Assembly: GCA_030425395.1 (NCBI GenBank)
Contig: JAUIAS010000021.1
Coordinates: forward strand, 1 to 55,278
Length of the DNA stretch: 55,278 bases
Reading direction: 5' to 3'
From: Alphaproteobacteria bacterium
GTDB lineage: Bacteria; Pseudomonadota; Alphaproteobacteria; Rhodobacterales; Rhodobacteraceae
In this document: positions 26,846 to 35,566 of the stretch, piece after piece
Layout: each line of letters begins with the position of its first letter
How positions within the stretch are numbered: the stretch's first letter is position 1
Program-made: the position numbers and the translations under genes
Notes under the pieces: model-generated
The model's input: only the letters and a program-made list of their open reading frames with translations
Told to the model about the DNA's origin: nothing
Database searches by the model: none

Positions 26846-27006
26846 AATACTGCAAGCACCCTCTGGCCACATGGCGCATTACCGGGCGAGAAATGCCCAA
26901 TTGACCATCATTCGCCGCATTTCATGGCGTTTCGCACGGGGCCATTCGGCCATGAACGCCGAATCGTTGACCCGTCGGGAACGGCGCGGTCCTTGGTCGG
27001 CATCTG

Positions 27007-27450
27007 TCAGCAGACACCGCACCCCATTGCACGGGTCGGGGCAACGGGCTTGTAGCCCTCGGCCATCACGCGCAGCATACCGCCACCGATATCCACGATC
27101 GTTGCATTGGTCAGTCCCGCGATCTGACGCGCGGCACGTGAGGTGCGGTTGCCCGAGCGGCAGATCAGACCAATCTTTTGTCCCTCTTCAAGATGTGGCA
27201 TGATCGCGGCAAGAAAGGCATTCGGTTCCGTATACGTAACCAGCAACGCGCCCTGAACAACCCCGGTCTGGACCCATTCCTCGGGCCTGCGGATGTCCAC
27301 GAGCAACATGGAACGGTCCGCCGAAAGATCGTCCCCGGACGGCGTTGTGCGGGTGACGTTGGGCGCGCCGTCCGCCCCCAGCCGGAAACCGGCCACAATG
27401 GCTGCACCCAACGCGGCAAGGCCGCCAATGAATATCCCGCGACGTATCAT
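27007..27450 (-). CDS. Membrane-anchored rhodanese-like protein
   Basis: 147 residues. An N-terminal hydrophobic helix (residues 5-22) gives a signal anchor or signal peptide, then a rhodanese fold with LVDIRRPEEW and the active-site loop CRSGNRT (Cys97). The protein ends in CGVC (Cys144 and Cys147), a CxxC pair that is not part of the usual rhodanese domain. It probably handles sulfane sulfur or redox chemistry in the periplasm. It lies downstream of, and on the same strand as, the NUDIX/repeat interval, and ahead of the nucleobase operon with 221 bp between. Confidence 0.85.
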   Translation of the reverse strand: MIRRGIFIGGLAALGAAIVAGFRLGADGAPNVTRTTPSGDDLSADRSMLLVDIRRPEEWVQTGVVQGALLVTYTEPNAFLAAIMPHLEEGQKIGLICRSGNRTSRAARQIAGLTNATIVDIGGGMLRVMAEGYKPVAPTRAMGCGVC

Positions 27451-27590
27451 TCCATTTTCCTTATGTGTTTGCCCGCAGGTAGGGTTTTACGGCGACGGGT
27501 TCAAGGGCACAGCGGCGAGTTGCGCCGGACATACAACGCGGTCGCGTTGATCAACACGCCGGTGTCACAGCCTGTTTCGCCGCGCCTCTG

Positions 27591-27656
27591 GCGCGCCGAC
27601 AGGCGGGGGGCTGCCGCCCCCCGCACCCCCCGCGAGTATTTGTGGCCAGAAGAAGA
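27591..27656 (+). repeat. GC-rich hairpin plus conserved-looking intergenic tail
   Basis: A 9-bp perfect stem (27603-27611 with 27616-27624, nearly all G/C) around TGCC is followed by a CCCCCCGCGAG block, then TATTTGTGGCC and AGAAGAAG. I recall very similar hairpin-plus-GAGTATTT..GGCCAGA.GAAG stretches between genes in many Rhodobacterales genomes, so it is probably a dispersed intergenic element, perhaps a terminator. Only one copy is in this window, so repetition is not shown here. Confidence 0.4.
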
Positions 27657-27724
27657 CACTGGAGCCAGTAGGCTGACCCTTTATAGAGGTTACATTTGCA
27701 AACTTGTGGAGGGGGCTGGTTTTG

Positions 27725-28123
27725 GTGGATATCGTGAACGGCCTTTTGATCCGGCACGGTCGGGTATTGATGGCCCGCAGATCATCCCTGAGACCGCGAT
27801 ATCCTGGAAGCTGGAGTTTCCCAGGCGGTCAGGTCGAGGCAGGCGAAACGTTTGACGCGGCGTTGTTCAGAGAGTTGCGCGAGGAAGTCGGTATCCGGAT
27901 TGGGGAATGGTCGCTGTTGGACCGGTTTGTCGATCCTGCAACCGAACCCGAGCACCCTGTGATCTTTCACATGTTTGCGGTCACGAAATGGTATGGCTCA
28001 CCCATCAATCTGGGGGATGAGCATACCGAGATCAGATGGGTTGCACTGGCGGATGCGGCGGCGATGCCAGATCTGACCTTTGCGCGCTATGGCAAAATCC
28101 TATGGCAGCTGTCAGATAAATGA
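27725..28123 (+). CDS. NUDIX hydrolase
   Basis: 132 residues from GTG 27725; GGAGGGGG (27708-27715) points to this or to the TTG three bases earlier rather than the TTG at 27704. The Nudix box fits fully: G-x5-E-x7-R-E-L-x-E-E-V-G-I within residues ~32-55. Members hydrolyse nucleoside diphosphates linked to another moiety, needing divalent metal; the resemblance of the N-terminus (RHGRVLMARRSS.RPRYPGSWSFPGG) is to MutT/ADP-ribose-type enzymes. Substrate unknown. The 264 bp after it hold a weak hairpin with TTTTGTTGT (28249-28272) and no gene that I can support. Confidence 0.85.
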   Translation: MDIVNGLLIRHGRVLMARRSSLRPRYPGSWSFPGGQVEAGETFDAALFRELREEVGIRIGEWSLLDRFVDPATEPEHPVIFHMFAVTKWYGSPINLGDEHTEIRWVALADAAAMPDLTFARYGKILWQLSDK

Positions 28124-28387
28124 ACCCGATGTGTCGCGATTTCTGCGCTGACCTGTTGGAAATTTTGGCCGCGACTTGAGATGCGTTTTTTCTATGCTGG
28201 TTCTGGATTTGGCGTCTTGTTCAGCTTTGGGGCGGAAGGCGCTGCTCTGCACCGCCAAGGTGCTTTTGTTGTCTGCCGCAACAACACACATCGGGCCATC
28301 GCTTAAAATCTGCCATCATCGGAACCTATGACGGCTTCTTTGGCAGTGCCGTGCGCAAGGCCGCACGCGCCCGGGACGTTGTCCCTC

Positions 28388-29521
28388 CTAACTGCCGGGT
28401 GCGAACTCGGCGAGAGCATCGCGGTTTATCTCGATCCCCAATCCGGGCCCGTCCGGGATCGCGACTACACCGTTGCGGTGTTCGATGGGGCGGGACAGGA
28501 TCGCCTGCCGGAACGGGTTTGGTGTGCGATCAAATTCGAAAATCGGCGCGATAGCGTCGCGGCGGGGCGGGTCGGGCAACAGGGCGGCCACGAATTGCAG
28601 GCTGGCTGCGATCTGCACCCCGGTTCCCCAGACATGGGGCACCACCCGCACCCCATGAAGGGTTGCCAGATCGGCGACCCGGCGCATTTCCGAGAACCCG
28701 CCCGTACCGCAGAGATCGGGTTGTGCGATATCCACGCAGCCTGTGGCCAGAGGATCACGGAAGGCGTAACGACCGTGCCATGTTTCACCGCCCGCCACCG
28801 GGATCGGCTGGCCTGCGCGCACCATGCGGTAGGCATCAAGCTGTTCGGGGATGACCGGTTCTTCGAACCAATCGATGTCATAGCGGGCCGCCCGTTGGCC
28901 CAGCGCGATGGCCTCACCCACGGTGTAGCCATGATTGGCGTCGATCATCAGCCGCGCCTTTGGTCCGATGGCATCGCGAACCGCCGCGATCACGGAGAGG
29001 TCTTCGGCGACGTCAAAGCCGATCTTGATCTTGACCGCATGAAACCCTTCGGCGATGTGCGCCGCGCATTCGGTTGCATTATCCGTCACCCGGTCTACGC
29101 CATCGCGGCGAAACGATCCGGTCGCATAGGCACCCACGGTTTCACGAACCCGACCGCCTAGCAGGACCGAGACCGGCACGCCGAAATGCTTGCCCTTGAT
29201 GTCCCACAGCGCAACATCAATCCCCGACAGCGCCGTCATGGTCAGCCCGCGCTGTCCCTGATCGCGCAAGAGATTGTACAGCTCTTGCCAGAGCAGATCG
29301 CTTTGCAGGGGATCGCGGCCGATCAGGCGTTCAGCATAGGCCGCGACCACCGCCGCATTCAGTTGCGCAGGCCCGAGGCATTCGCCCCAGCCCACGGTGC
29401 CGTCGTCACAGACGATCTCAACCAGAACGTGGCTGCGTTTGTCAAAGCGCATGGAGGCGCTTTCGAACGGGGTTTCGAGCCTGTGTTCAAGGATATGGGT
29501 GTGCACCGCGGCGATCTTCAT
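28388..29521 (-). CDS. Enolase-superfamily sugar-acid dehydratase or racemase (mandelate racemase type)
   Basis: 377 residues from ATG 29521. N-terminal capping domain, then the (beta/alpha)7 barrel with K164-x-K166 (VKIKIGF), metal ligands D194, E220 and E246 (LMIDANHGY, FEEPV, GGETW), and the D269/H296 dyad (QPDL, VVPHVWGTG). This KxK plus His-Asp set is the mandelate racemase subgroup, which abstracts a proton alpha to a carboxylate; most members are acid-sugar dehydratases. Being 13 bp after a KdgD-like gene suggests an aldarate-like substrate. Last gene of the four-gene operon with the P450. Confidence 0.85.
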   Translation of the reverse strand: MKIAAVHTHILEHRLETPFESASMRFDKRSHVLVEIVCDDGTVGWGECLGPAQLNAAVVAAYAERLIGRDPLQSDLLWQELYNLLRDQGQRGLTMTALSGIDVALWDIKGKHFGVPVSVLLGGRVRETVGAYATGSFRRDGVDRVTDNATECAAHIAEGFHAVKIKIGFDVAEDLSVIAAVRDAIGPKARLMIDANHGYTVGEAIALGQRAARYDIDWFEEPVIPEQLDAYRMVRAGQPIPVAGGETWHGRYAFRDPLATGCVDIAQPDLCGTGGFSEMRRVADLATLHGVRVVPHVWGTGVQIAASLQFVAALLPDPPRRDAIAPIFEFDRTPNPFRQAILSRPIEHRNGVVAIPDGPGLGIEINRDALAEFAPGS

Positions 29522-29534
29522 GAAAGGACGTCCA

Positions 29535-30458
<924 letters not shown>

Positions 30459-31748
30459 CTAAATAACATGGATGTAGAAGTCGCGCAGCGCGTCGCCTTC
30501 AAGCCCAGCCACCTTTTCGACCTCGGCGGTCTTCATGAACACGTGGTTGGCCACAAGCTCCGGCCCGATGGCTCCGACCAGTGCCGTATCGGCCTCGAGA
30601 TCGGCAATGGCACCAGCCAGATCAGGGGCCGTGCCGCCGGGGGCCACGGTTTCCTCGAACCCGTCACCGGTTTCCGGCGACGGAAGATCATAGCCGTTTT
30701 CCACCCCGAGGCGCGCGGCCTGAAGCACCGCAGCCACGGCGGTATACGGGTTGGCGGAGGCATCCGCCATGCGGTGTTCGATGCGGGTCTTTTCGCCCCC
30801 TTCCGAACCCACGCGCGTCGTGACATTGCGATGGTCGCCCCCCCAGTTTTGCAGGAACCCAGACAGGGTGCCTTGTTGCAAGCGCAGATAGGACGTGCCC
30901 GTCGGGGCGGTAATCCCTGCAAGACCCTTGTGGTGATGGACAAGCCCCGCCACGCAACCTTGCGTCAGGTCGTTCATTGTCTCAGGCGTGATGCGCTCAC
31001 CGGACGACAGGGCGTTCTGACCGTTCTCATCCGCGAGCGAGAAATTCACGTGCATGCCAGAGCCACCCGTCTCAAGGATCGGTTTGGGCATGAAGGTCAG
31101 CAGGATACCACATTGCAGAGCGATTTCCCGGGCCATCAGGCGGAACAGCACGATGTCATCCACAGCCTTGAGAGCATCATCAAATGTAAGCGTATATTCG
31201 AACTGGGGCATGTCGTATTCGGCGGTGATCATGTCCAGCCGGAAGCCAAGATCATCCGCCGCTTCCCAGATCCTGTCGTTGAACCCGACGGGATCAGTGA
31301 ACGGTCCGGTGCCATAGACCACCGCACCGGGGTTGTCATAGGGCACGATTTTGCCGTCTTCGTCATGCACAAATGCATAGGCTTCAAGCTCGATCCCCAC
31401 CTTGGGGGTGAGGCCGCGCGCCTGCCAATCGGACACCGCGCGTTTCAGAGCCCCGCGCCCACAAGTAGCCAAAGGTGCCCCGCCCTGTTCATAAAGATCA
31501 CCTATGACGATCTTGGTGTCGGGTTCCCAACTGTCACGGATATCGACGGCCTTCCAGTGAAGTTCCATATCCGGCAACCCTTCGAGCATCTTTGACCCCG
31601 GCGACGGTAACAGGTCGCGGTCGTAGTGCACTCCGAATGTCGATTGGCAAAACCGGGTATCCGCGTCACCGATTTTTGATCCGGGCAGGTATTTCCCGCG
31701 GATAATGCTCAGGTGGTCGCAAAACACCGCGCGCAGTCTGTCGTTCAT
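30459..31748 (-). CDS. Glutamine-synthetase-like gamma-glutamyl ligase
   Basis: 429 residues. The GS core is intact: DHLSIIRGKYLP near the N-terminus, GIELEAYAFV and EYDMPQFEYTL metal-ligand blocks, TFMPKP, SGMHV, PTGTSYLRL, and RIEHRMADASANPY. In SGMHVN an Asn follows where ammonia-using GS has a His (SGMHVH). Shorter, with a different ammonium pocket, this is the PuuA/GMAS/anilide-synthetase branch, which joins glutamate to an amine with ATP. Twelve bp before KdgD and 32 bp after the P450, with a class I amidotransferase divergent to the operon. GGGAG lies before its ATG. Amine substrate unknown. Confidence 0.85.
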   Translation of the reverse strand: MNDRLRAVFCDHLSIIRGKYLPGSKIGDADTRFCQSTFGVHYDRDLLPSPGSKMLEGLPDMELHWKAVDIRDSWEPDTKIVIGDLYEQGGAPLATCGRGALKRAVSDWQARGLTPKVGIELEAYAFVHDEDGKIVPYDNPGAVVYGTGPFTDPVGFNDRIWEAADDLGFRLDMITAEYDMPQFEYTLTFDDALKAVDDIVLFRLMAREIALQCGILLTFMPKPILETGGSGMHVNFSLADENGQNALSSGERITPETMNDLTQGCVAGLVHHHKGLAGITAPTGTSYLRLQQGTLSGFLQNWGGDHRNVTTRVGSEGGEKTRIEHRMADASANPYTAVAAVLQAARLGVENGYDLPSPETGDGFEETVAPGGTAPDLAGAIADLEADTALVGAIGPELVANHVFMKTAEVEKVAGLEGDALRDFYIHVI

Positions 31749-31780
31749 GATCTTCTCCCTGTTCCCCGGTCATCCGGGTG

Positions 31781-33040
31781 TCATTTTGCCTTGATACGCA
31801 CCGGCAGGGACTTGATCCCGCCAACGAAATTGGAACGCAGGAACCGGTGCGGTCCATCCGGTTCGATTGAGGTGATCCGCTTGGCCAACTCCTGAAACAG
31901 CACCCGAACCTCAAGGCGCGCCAACCACATGCCGAGGCACAGATGTGGTCCGCCCTGCCCGAAGGACAGATGCTTGTTCGGGCTTCGGTGCAGATCGACG
32001 CGCATCGGATCGTCAAAGGTGCGCTCGTCGCGATTGGCCGAGGCGAACCAGTACAGCACCTTGTCACCCGCGCAGATCGTCTTGCCGTGCATCTCATAAT
32101 CCGACATTGCCGTGCGCCGGAAATACAGCGCCGGCGTAGCCCAGCGGATGATTTCATCGGCGGCGGTTTCCCAAATGTCGTCGCCCTCTTGCATCTGTGC
32201 CAGCAATTCAGGCTGATGGCACATCGCCTGCATTCCCGCGGCGATGGAATAGCGTGTGGTGTCATTGCCGGCTGCCACCAGCAGACAAAAGAAATTGCGG
32301 AACTCCTCATCCGGCATCACCGAACCGTCCGGTCCGGGCTGAAGGATCATATGCAGAATGCCGTTGGTATCACCGCTGGCATTCTTTTTGGCCATCAGGT
32401 CCTTGGCATACACATAGAGTTCGGCCCCGGCGGGCGAATTGAACGGCATCATGCGGAATTCGTCGGTGTTCATCCGGTCCAAAACGTGATCGGTAAAATC
32501 CGGATCGGTATTGGCAATAAGCGCGTCGCCCTTTTCCACCAGCCATGGCAAGTCTTCTTCCGGTGTGCCAAGAATGCGGCCCAGCATCCGCATAGGCAGT
32601 TCGCGCGCAATCAGCTTGGTCGCGTCAAAGCGTTCATGTTGCAGGGCCTGATCCAGAACCTCATCGCACAAACCGCGTAGTTCCTCTTCGAAACCGGCGA
32701 TAACCCCTTTGGAAAAGGCACGCGCCAGCTTGATGCGGGTCTGCATGTGTTCGGGCGGATCGGTTTCCTGAAAGGTGCGCCGGGCGATGACCTCTTCGGG
32801 GGTCTGGTCCTCCATCCGGATGCCATGCGCAGAGGAAAACACCGCCGTGTTGCGGTTCATCTCGAAAATATCCGCGTGGCGCGTGATCGACCAAAAGCCT
32901 TGGCCCCCGTCCCAATCGGTCCAGTTCAACGGGTCTTCATCGCGCAGGCGCTTGAACGTATTGTGAGGCGGACCGTGCACAAATGTGTCGTGACTGGACA
33001 GATCGGCAAAGCCGTCATCTGAGGGCGTCCAAACGGTCAT
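31781..33040 (-). CDS. Cytochrome P450
   Basis: 419 residues, soluble bacterial class I type. The I-helix motif AGNDTTR (oxygen activation), the ExxR of the K-helix (DEIIRWATP), and the heme loop FGQGGPHLCLGMWLAR with Cys368 as the heme ligand are all present. It is the first gene of the operon with the gamma-glutamyl ligase, KdgD and enolase genes; AAGGAG precedes its ATG. No ferredoxin or reductase gene is nearby, so it must borrow redox partners. It would hydroxylate or dealkylate a small substrate, possibly the glutamylated amine. Confidence 0.93.
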   Translation of the reverse strand: MTVWTPSDDGFADLSSHDTFVHGPPHNTFKRLRDEDPLNWTDWDGGQGFWSITRHADIFEMNRNTAVFSSAHGIRMEDQTPEEVIARRTFQETDPPEHMQTRIKLARAFSKGVIAGFEEELRGLCDEVLDQALQHERFDATKLIARELPMRMLGRILGTPEEDLPWLVEKGDALIANTDPDFTDHVLDRMNTDEFRMMPFNSPAGAELYVYAKDLMAKKNASGDTNGILHMILQPGPDGSVMPDEEFRNFFCLLVAAGNDTTRYSIAAGMQAMCHQPELLAQMQEGDDIWETAADEIIRWATPALYFRRTAMSDYEMHGKTICAGDKVLYWFASANRDERTFDDPMRVDLHRSPNKHLSFGQGGPHLCLGMWLARLEVRVLFQELAKRITSIEPDGPHRFLRSNFVGGIKSLPVRIKAK

Positions 33041-33120
33041 TCAGGAAAACTCCTTGTCATCGCAAGAAATTTGGAACACAGGTCAGTTGTGATTGCAACT
33101 AATTTGCCGGAGCCGTCGCC

Positions 33121-33831
33121 ATGCATCTTGCTGTTCTGATGACGAACACGGACGAATCCGATTTCGCCGATCGCCATCCTCGGGACGGTGAAAAATTCGC
33201 CACGATGATCGCCAGCGTCCGGCCCGATTGGCAGATCAGCGTGTTCGCGGTCAAGGACGGATCATTTCCCCGGACCCTTTCTGGTTTCGACGGGATCATG
33301 ATCACCGGAAGCCCCGCGTCGGTGCACGACCCCGACCCCTGGATCAGCCGCCTCGAAAAGCTGGTGCGCGATTGCGTTGCCGCCCGTATGCCGTTGTTCG
33401 GAGCATGCTTTGGCCATCAAGTGATCGCCAAGGCCCTTGGCGGAACCGTGGAGGAAAACCCGAATGGCTGGGTTTTCGGATTGGCCGAGGCTGAGGCGAC
33501 CGTTCGACCGGATTGGGCACGGGGCATCGGCGACCGGTTCTCGCAATATGCGGCCCATGTCGAACAGGTGACCTCCCTGCCCGACGGTGCGCGCGCATGG
33601 GCGCGTGCGGATCATTGCGATACGGTCGGATTTGTCATTGGCAACTTTGTCTTTACCACTCAGAACCACCCTGAGATGTCACACGCATTCATGTCTGCGC
33701 TGATTGAGGAATACGGACCCAAGCTGCCTCCCGACGTGGTGGACACGGCACGCTCCTCTATGGAAGGACGGGCGGACACGGACACATTTGCCGAAGCCGT
33801 CGCGCGCTTCTTCGAACAGGCAATCGCTTAA
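33121..33831 (+). CDS. Class I glutamine amidotransferase (gamma-glutamyl hydrolase type)
   Basis: 236 residues, one GATase domain and nothing fused. The nucleophile is Cys96 in GACFGHQ and the His-Glu pair is H183/E185 in QNHPEMS. Stand-alone members of this kind hydrolyse gamma-glutamyl amides (as PuuD does) or transfer groups. It starts 80 bp from the P450 and is transcribed away from it, so the two promoters share this interval. The interval contains a short inverted repeat AGTTG/CAACT (6-nt spacer, around 33084-33099). Proposed partner of the ligase by analogy with polyamine and aniline routes. Confidence 0.88.
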   Translation: MHLAVLMTNTDESDFADRHPRDGEKFATMIASVRPDWQISVFAVKDGSFPRTLSGFDGIMITGSPASVHDPDPWISRLEKLVRDCVAARMPLFGACFGHQVIAKALGGTVEENPNGWVFGLAEAEATVRPDWARGIGDRFSQYAAHVEQVTSLPDGARAWARADHCDTVGFVIGNFVFTTQNHPEMSHAFMSALIEEYGPKLPPDVVDTARSSMEGRADTDTFAEAVARFFEQAIA

Positions 33832-33843
33832 GGTCAGGGCGGC

Positions 33844-34458
33844 TCAGCGCCCCCACCAACCCGCGACCGCATCGCAGGTGGTTTCCAGGGCATCCGCATG
33901 GGCGATCCCTGTCACACGTTTTCGTGGTTTCAGATCGTGGTCGCCATCCTCGACCCAGTGCAAAGTGATTGCATCTGAGAGCGAATATCCCTCTACTTCG
34001 GTCCTTGTGCCGAACGGATCACGTGTGCCTTGACAGATCAGTGCGGGTGTTTTCAGTCCGCCGAGATGCTCAGTGCGCAGACTGTCTGGCTTGCCCGGCG
34101 GATGGAACGGGTAACCAAGACACAACACACCGTCCACGCCCGGATCATCGGCAATCATGCTGGCCACACGGCCGCCCATAGATTTGCCACCAATCAACAG
34201 CTGTCCGTCGCAGGCCAATGCGTTGATCGCGGCCCTGTATTCTTCTTGCAGCAGTGTTATCTTTGGCGGAGGCCGTTTGGGCCCACCGGTTCGGCGCGCG
34301 GCCATATACGCGAATTCAAACCGTGCCACCCGGAAGCCCCGCGCCGCCAGCCCTTTGGCCATGAGCGTCATGAAGTCCGTATCCATCGCCGCACCGGCCC
34401 CATGCGCCAACAGGATCGTTGTTCCCGCTGACGCGGTGCCATCCATCATGAAATCCAC
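33844..34458 (-). CDS. Alpha/beta hydrolase (KANL3/Tex30-like)
   Basis: 204 residues from a GTG start at 34458 preceded by GGAGGGGGG. The family pattern is LLAHGAGA at about residue 17, the nucleophile elbow GKSMGGR (Ser at about residue 93), the Asp in QGTRDPFG and His in DGDHDL. These small esterase-like proteins have no settled substrate. Convergent with the amidotransferase gene, 12 bp between stops, and divergent from trxC. Confidence 0.85.
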   Translation of the reverse strand: MDFMMDGTASAGTTILLAHGAGAAMDTDFMTLMAKGLAARGFRVARFEFAYMAARRTGGPKRPPPKITLLQEEYRAAINALACDGQLLIGGKSMGGRVASMIADDPGVDGVLCLGYPFHPPGKPDSLRTEHLGGLKTPALICQGTRDPFGTRTEVEGYSLSDAITLHWVEDGDHDLKPRKRVTGIAHADALETTCDAVAGWWGR

Positions 34459-34568
34459 TTCCAGCCCCCCTCCTGACGCACGCTGTGCCTATAGCGTCAA
34501 GGCGCAGCCCTTGAAAACCATCAGGTCGATCATATTCTGATGATGGAATAGAAACCGGAGCCTGTAAC

Positions 34569-34994
34569 ATGCAAACCCATACGCTGACTTGCCTTGAGTG
34601 CGGTCAAGGCAACCGCATCCCTTCCGCCCGGTTGGCAGACGGGCCGCGATGCGCCACCTGCGGCGCAGAGTTGTTGACGGGCAAAGTGACCGAGGTCGAC
34701 CCGGCCACATTGGCCAAGGCGGTGCGGCTGGACAGCATGCCGATCGTGGTGGATTTCTGGGCCCCGTGGTGCGGCCCCTGCCGCATGATGGCCCCGGAAT
34801 TTTCCAAGGCCGCCGCATCGCTGCGCGGTCAGGCACGGTTGGTCAAGCTGAACACCCAAGACCACCCCAATGCAGGAAGCAAACACAACATCAGGGGCAT
34901 TCCCACCATGGTCGCCTTTTCCGGAGGACGTGAGGCAAAACGCCAGTCAGGCGCTTTGCGGGACGGCCAGATCGTTTCCTGGGTCAAAAGCTGA
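34569..34994 (+). CDS. trxC: Thioredoxin 2
   Basis: 141 residues. The N-terminal zinc finger has the CxxC pairs C8/C11 and C28/C31 typical of TrxC, followed by the thioredoxin fold with the active site WCGPC (C68, C71) and the cis-proline in GIPT. The zinc-bearing form reduces protein disulfides under oxidative stress in the cytoplasm. Stands between two genes on the other strand; ends 12 bp before the stop of the convergent DUF4157 gene. Confidence 0.95.
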   Translation: MQTHTLTCLECGQGNRIPSARLADGPRCATCGAELLTGKVTEVDPATLAKAVRLDSMPIVVDFWAPWCGPCRMMAPEFSKAAASLRGQARLVKLNTQDHPNAGSKHNIRGIPTMVAFSGGREAKRQSGALRDGQIVSWVKS

Positions 34995-35006
34995 CCGGAC
35001 AGCCCG

Positions 35007-35372
35007 CTATTTGGAAACCAGCGCCTTGCCCTTTTTGGGCTTGGGGCTGATCTTGCCGCCTTGTTGCTGGATCACATGAGCCAATTCATGGGCCACCATT
35101 TTCTTGTCCTTGGCCCAGCCCGGTTTTCTGAAATAGATGTCCGCGCCGACGGTAAATGCCTTGGCCTTGAGCTGTTTGCAAATGTCCTCGGAATTGCCGT
35201 CGGTATGAATCCGGACCTTGTTGAGCTTTGCGCCAAAATGTTCCTCGGCCTCCTTTAGCAGATCCTTAGGAAGCTTCTTTGACGTCGTATCCTGCGGCTC
35301 TTCAGGGAGCGGCTTGAACTTGGCTTTTTTGCCTTTGAGCTTCTCGAAGATCGTTTTGAAATCGTCTGGCAT
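35007..35372 (-). CDS. Small eCIS-core (DUF4157) metallopeptidase-like protein
   Basis: 121 residues, Lys-rich (pI clearly basic). The DUF4157 signature reads VRIHTD near residue 53-58, then AFTVGADIYF, and HELAHVIQQ, with H95, E96 and H99 forming the zinc-type HExxH. No signal peptide. DUF4157 usually sits at the N-terminus of large proteins loaded into extracellular contractile injection systems, or beside them; here it is alone and nothing injection-related lies nearby. Role unknown. Confidence 0.78.
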   Translation of the reverse strand: MPDDFKTIFEKLKGKKAKFKPLPEEPQDTTSKKLPKDLLKEAEEHFGAKLNKVRIHTDGNSEDICKQLKAKAFTVGADIYFRKPGWAKDKKMVAHELAHVIQQQGGKISPKPKKGKALVSK

Positions 35373-35566
35373 AGGTCATTCCCGATGTCTTTGCGTCCGC
35401 GTATTAATCACCACTTTAACATAGTTTTCCAACTCTGGCTGTGATCTCCTTCACCTTCAGTGCACAAACATATGGGCCACGGCGTTGCCGCAAGTCGGGC
35501 TTTGCTATCCGGCCATAATAAAATTAACATGGTAGCGAACCTTAAGAGAGCGAGCTCCGAGCAGCC

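Noticed and set aside
30468-31595. 375-codon open frame antisense to the glutamine-synthetase-like gene
   Set aside because: It is the complement of a gene with clear family motifs; long antisense frames are expected at this GC content and its product resembles nothing.
35007-35372. DUF4157 gene as part of a contractile injection or phage cluster
   Set aside because: Flanking genes are trxC and a sulfatase-like enzyme; no tail, sheath or baseplate genes nearby.
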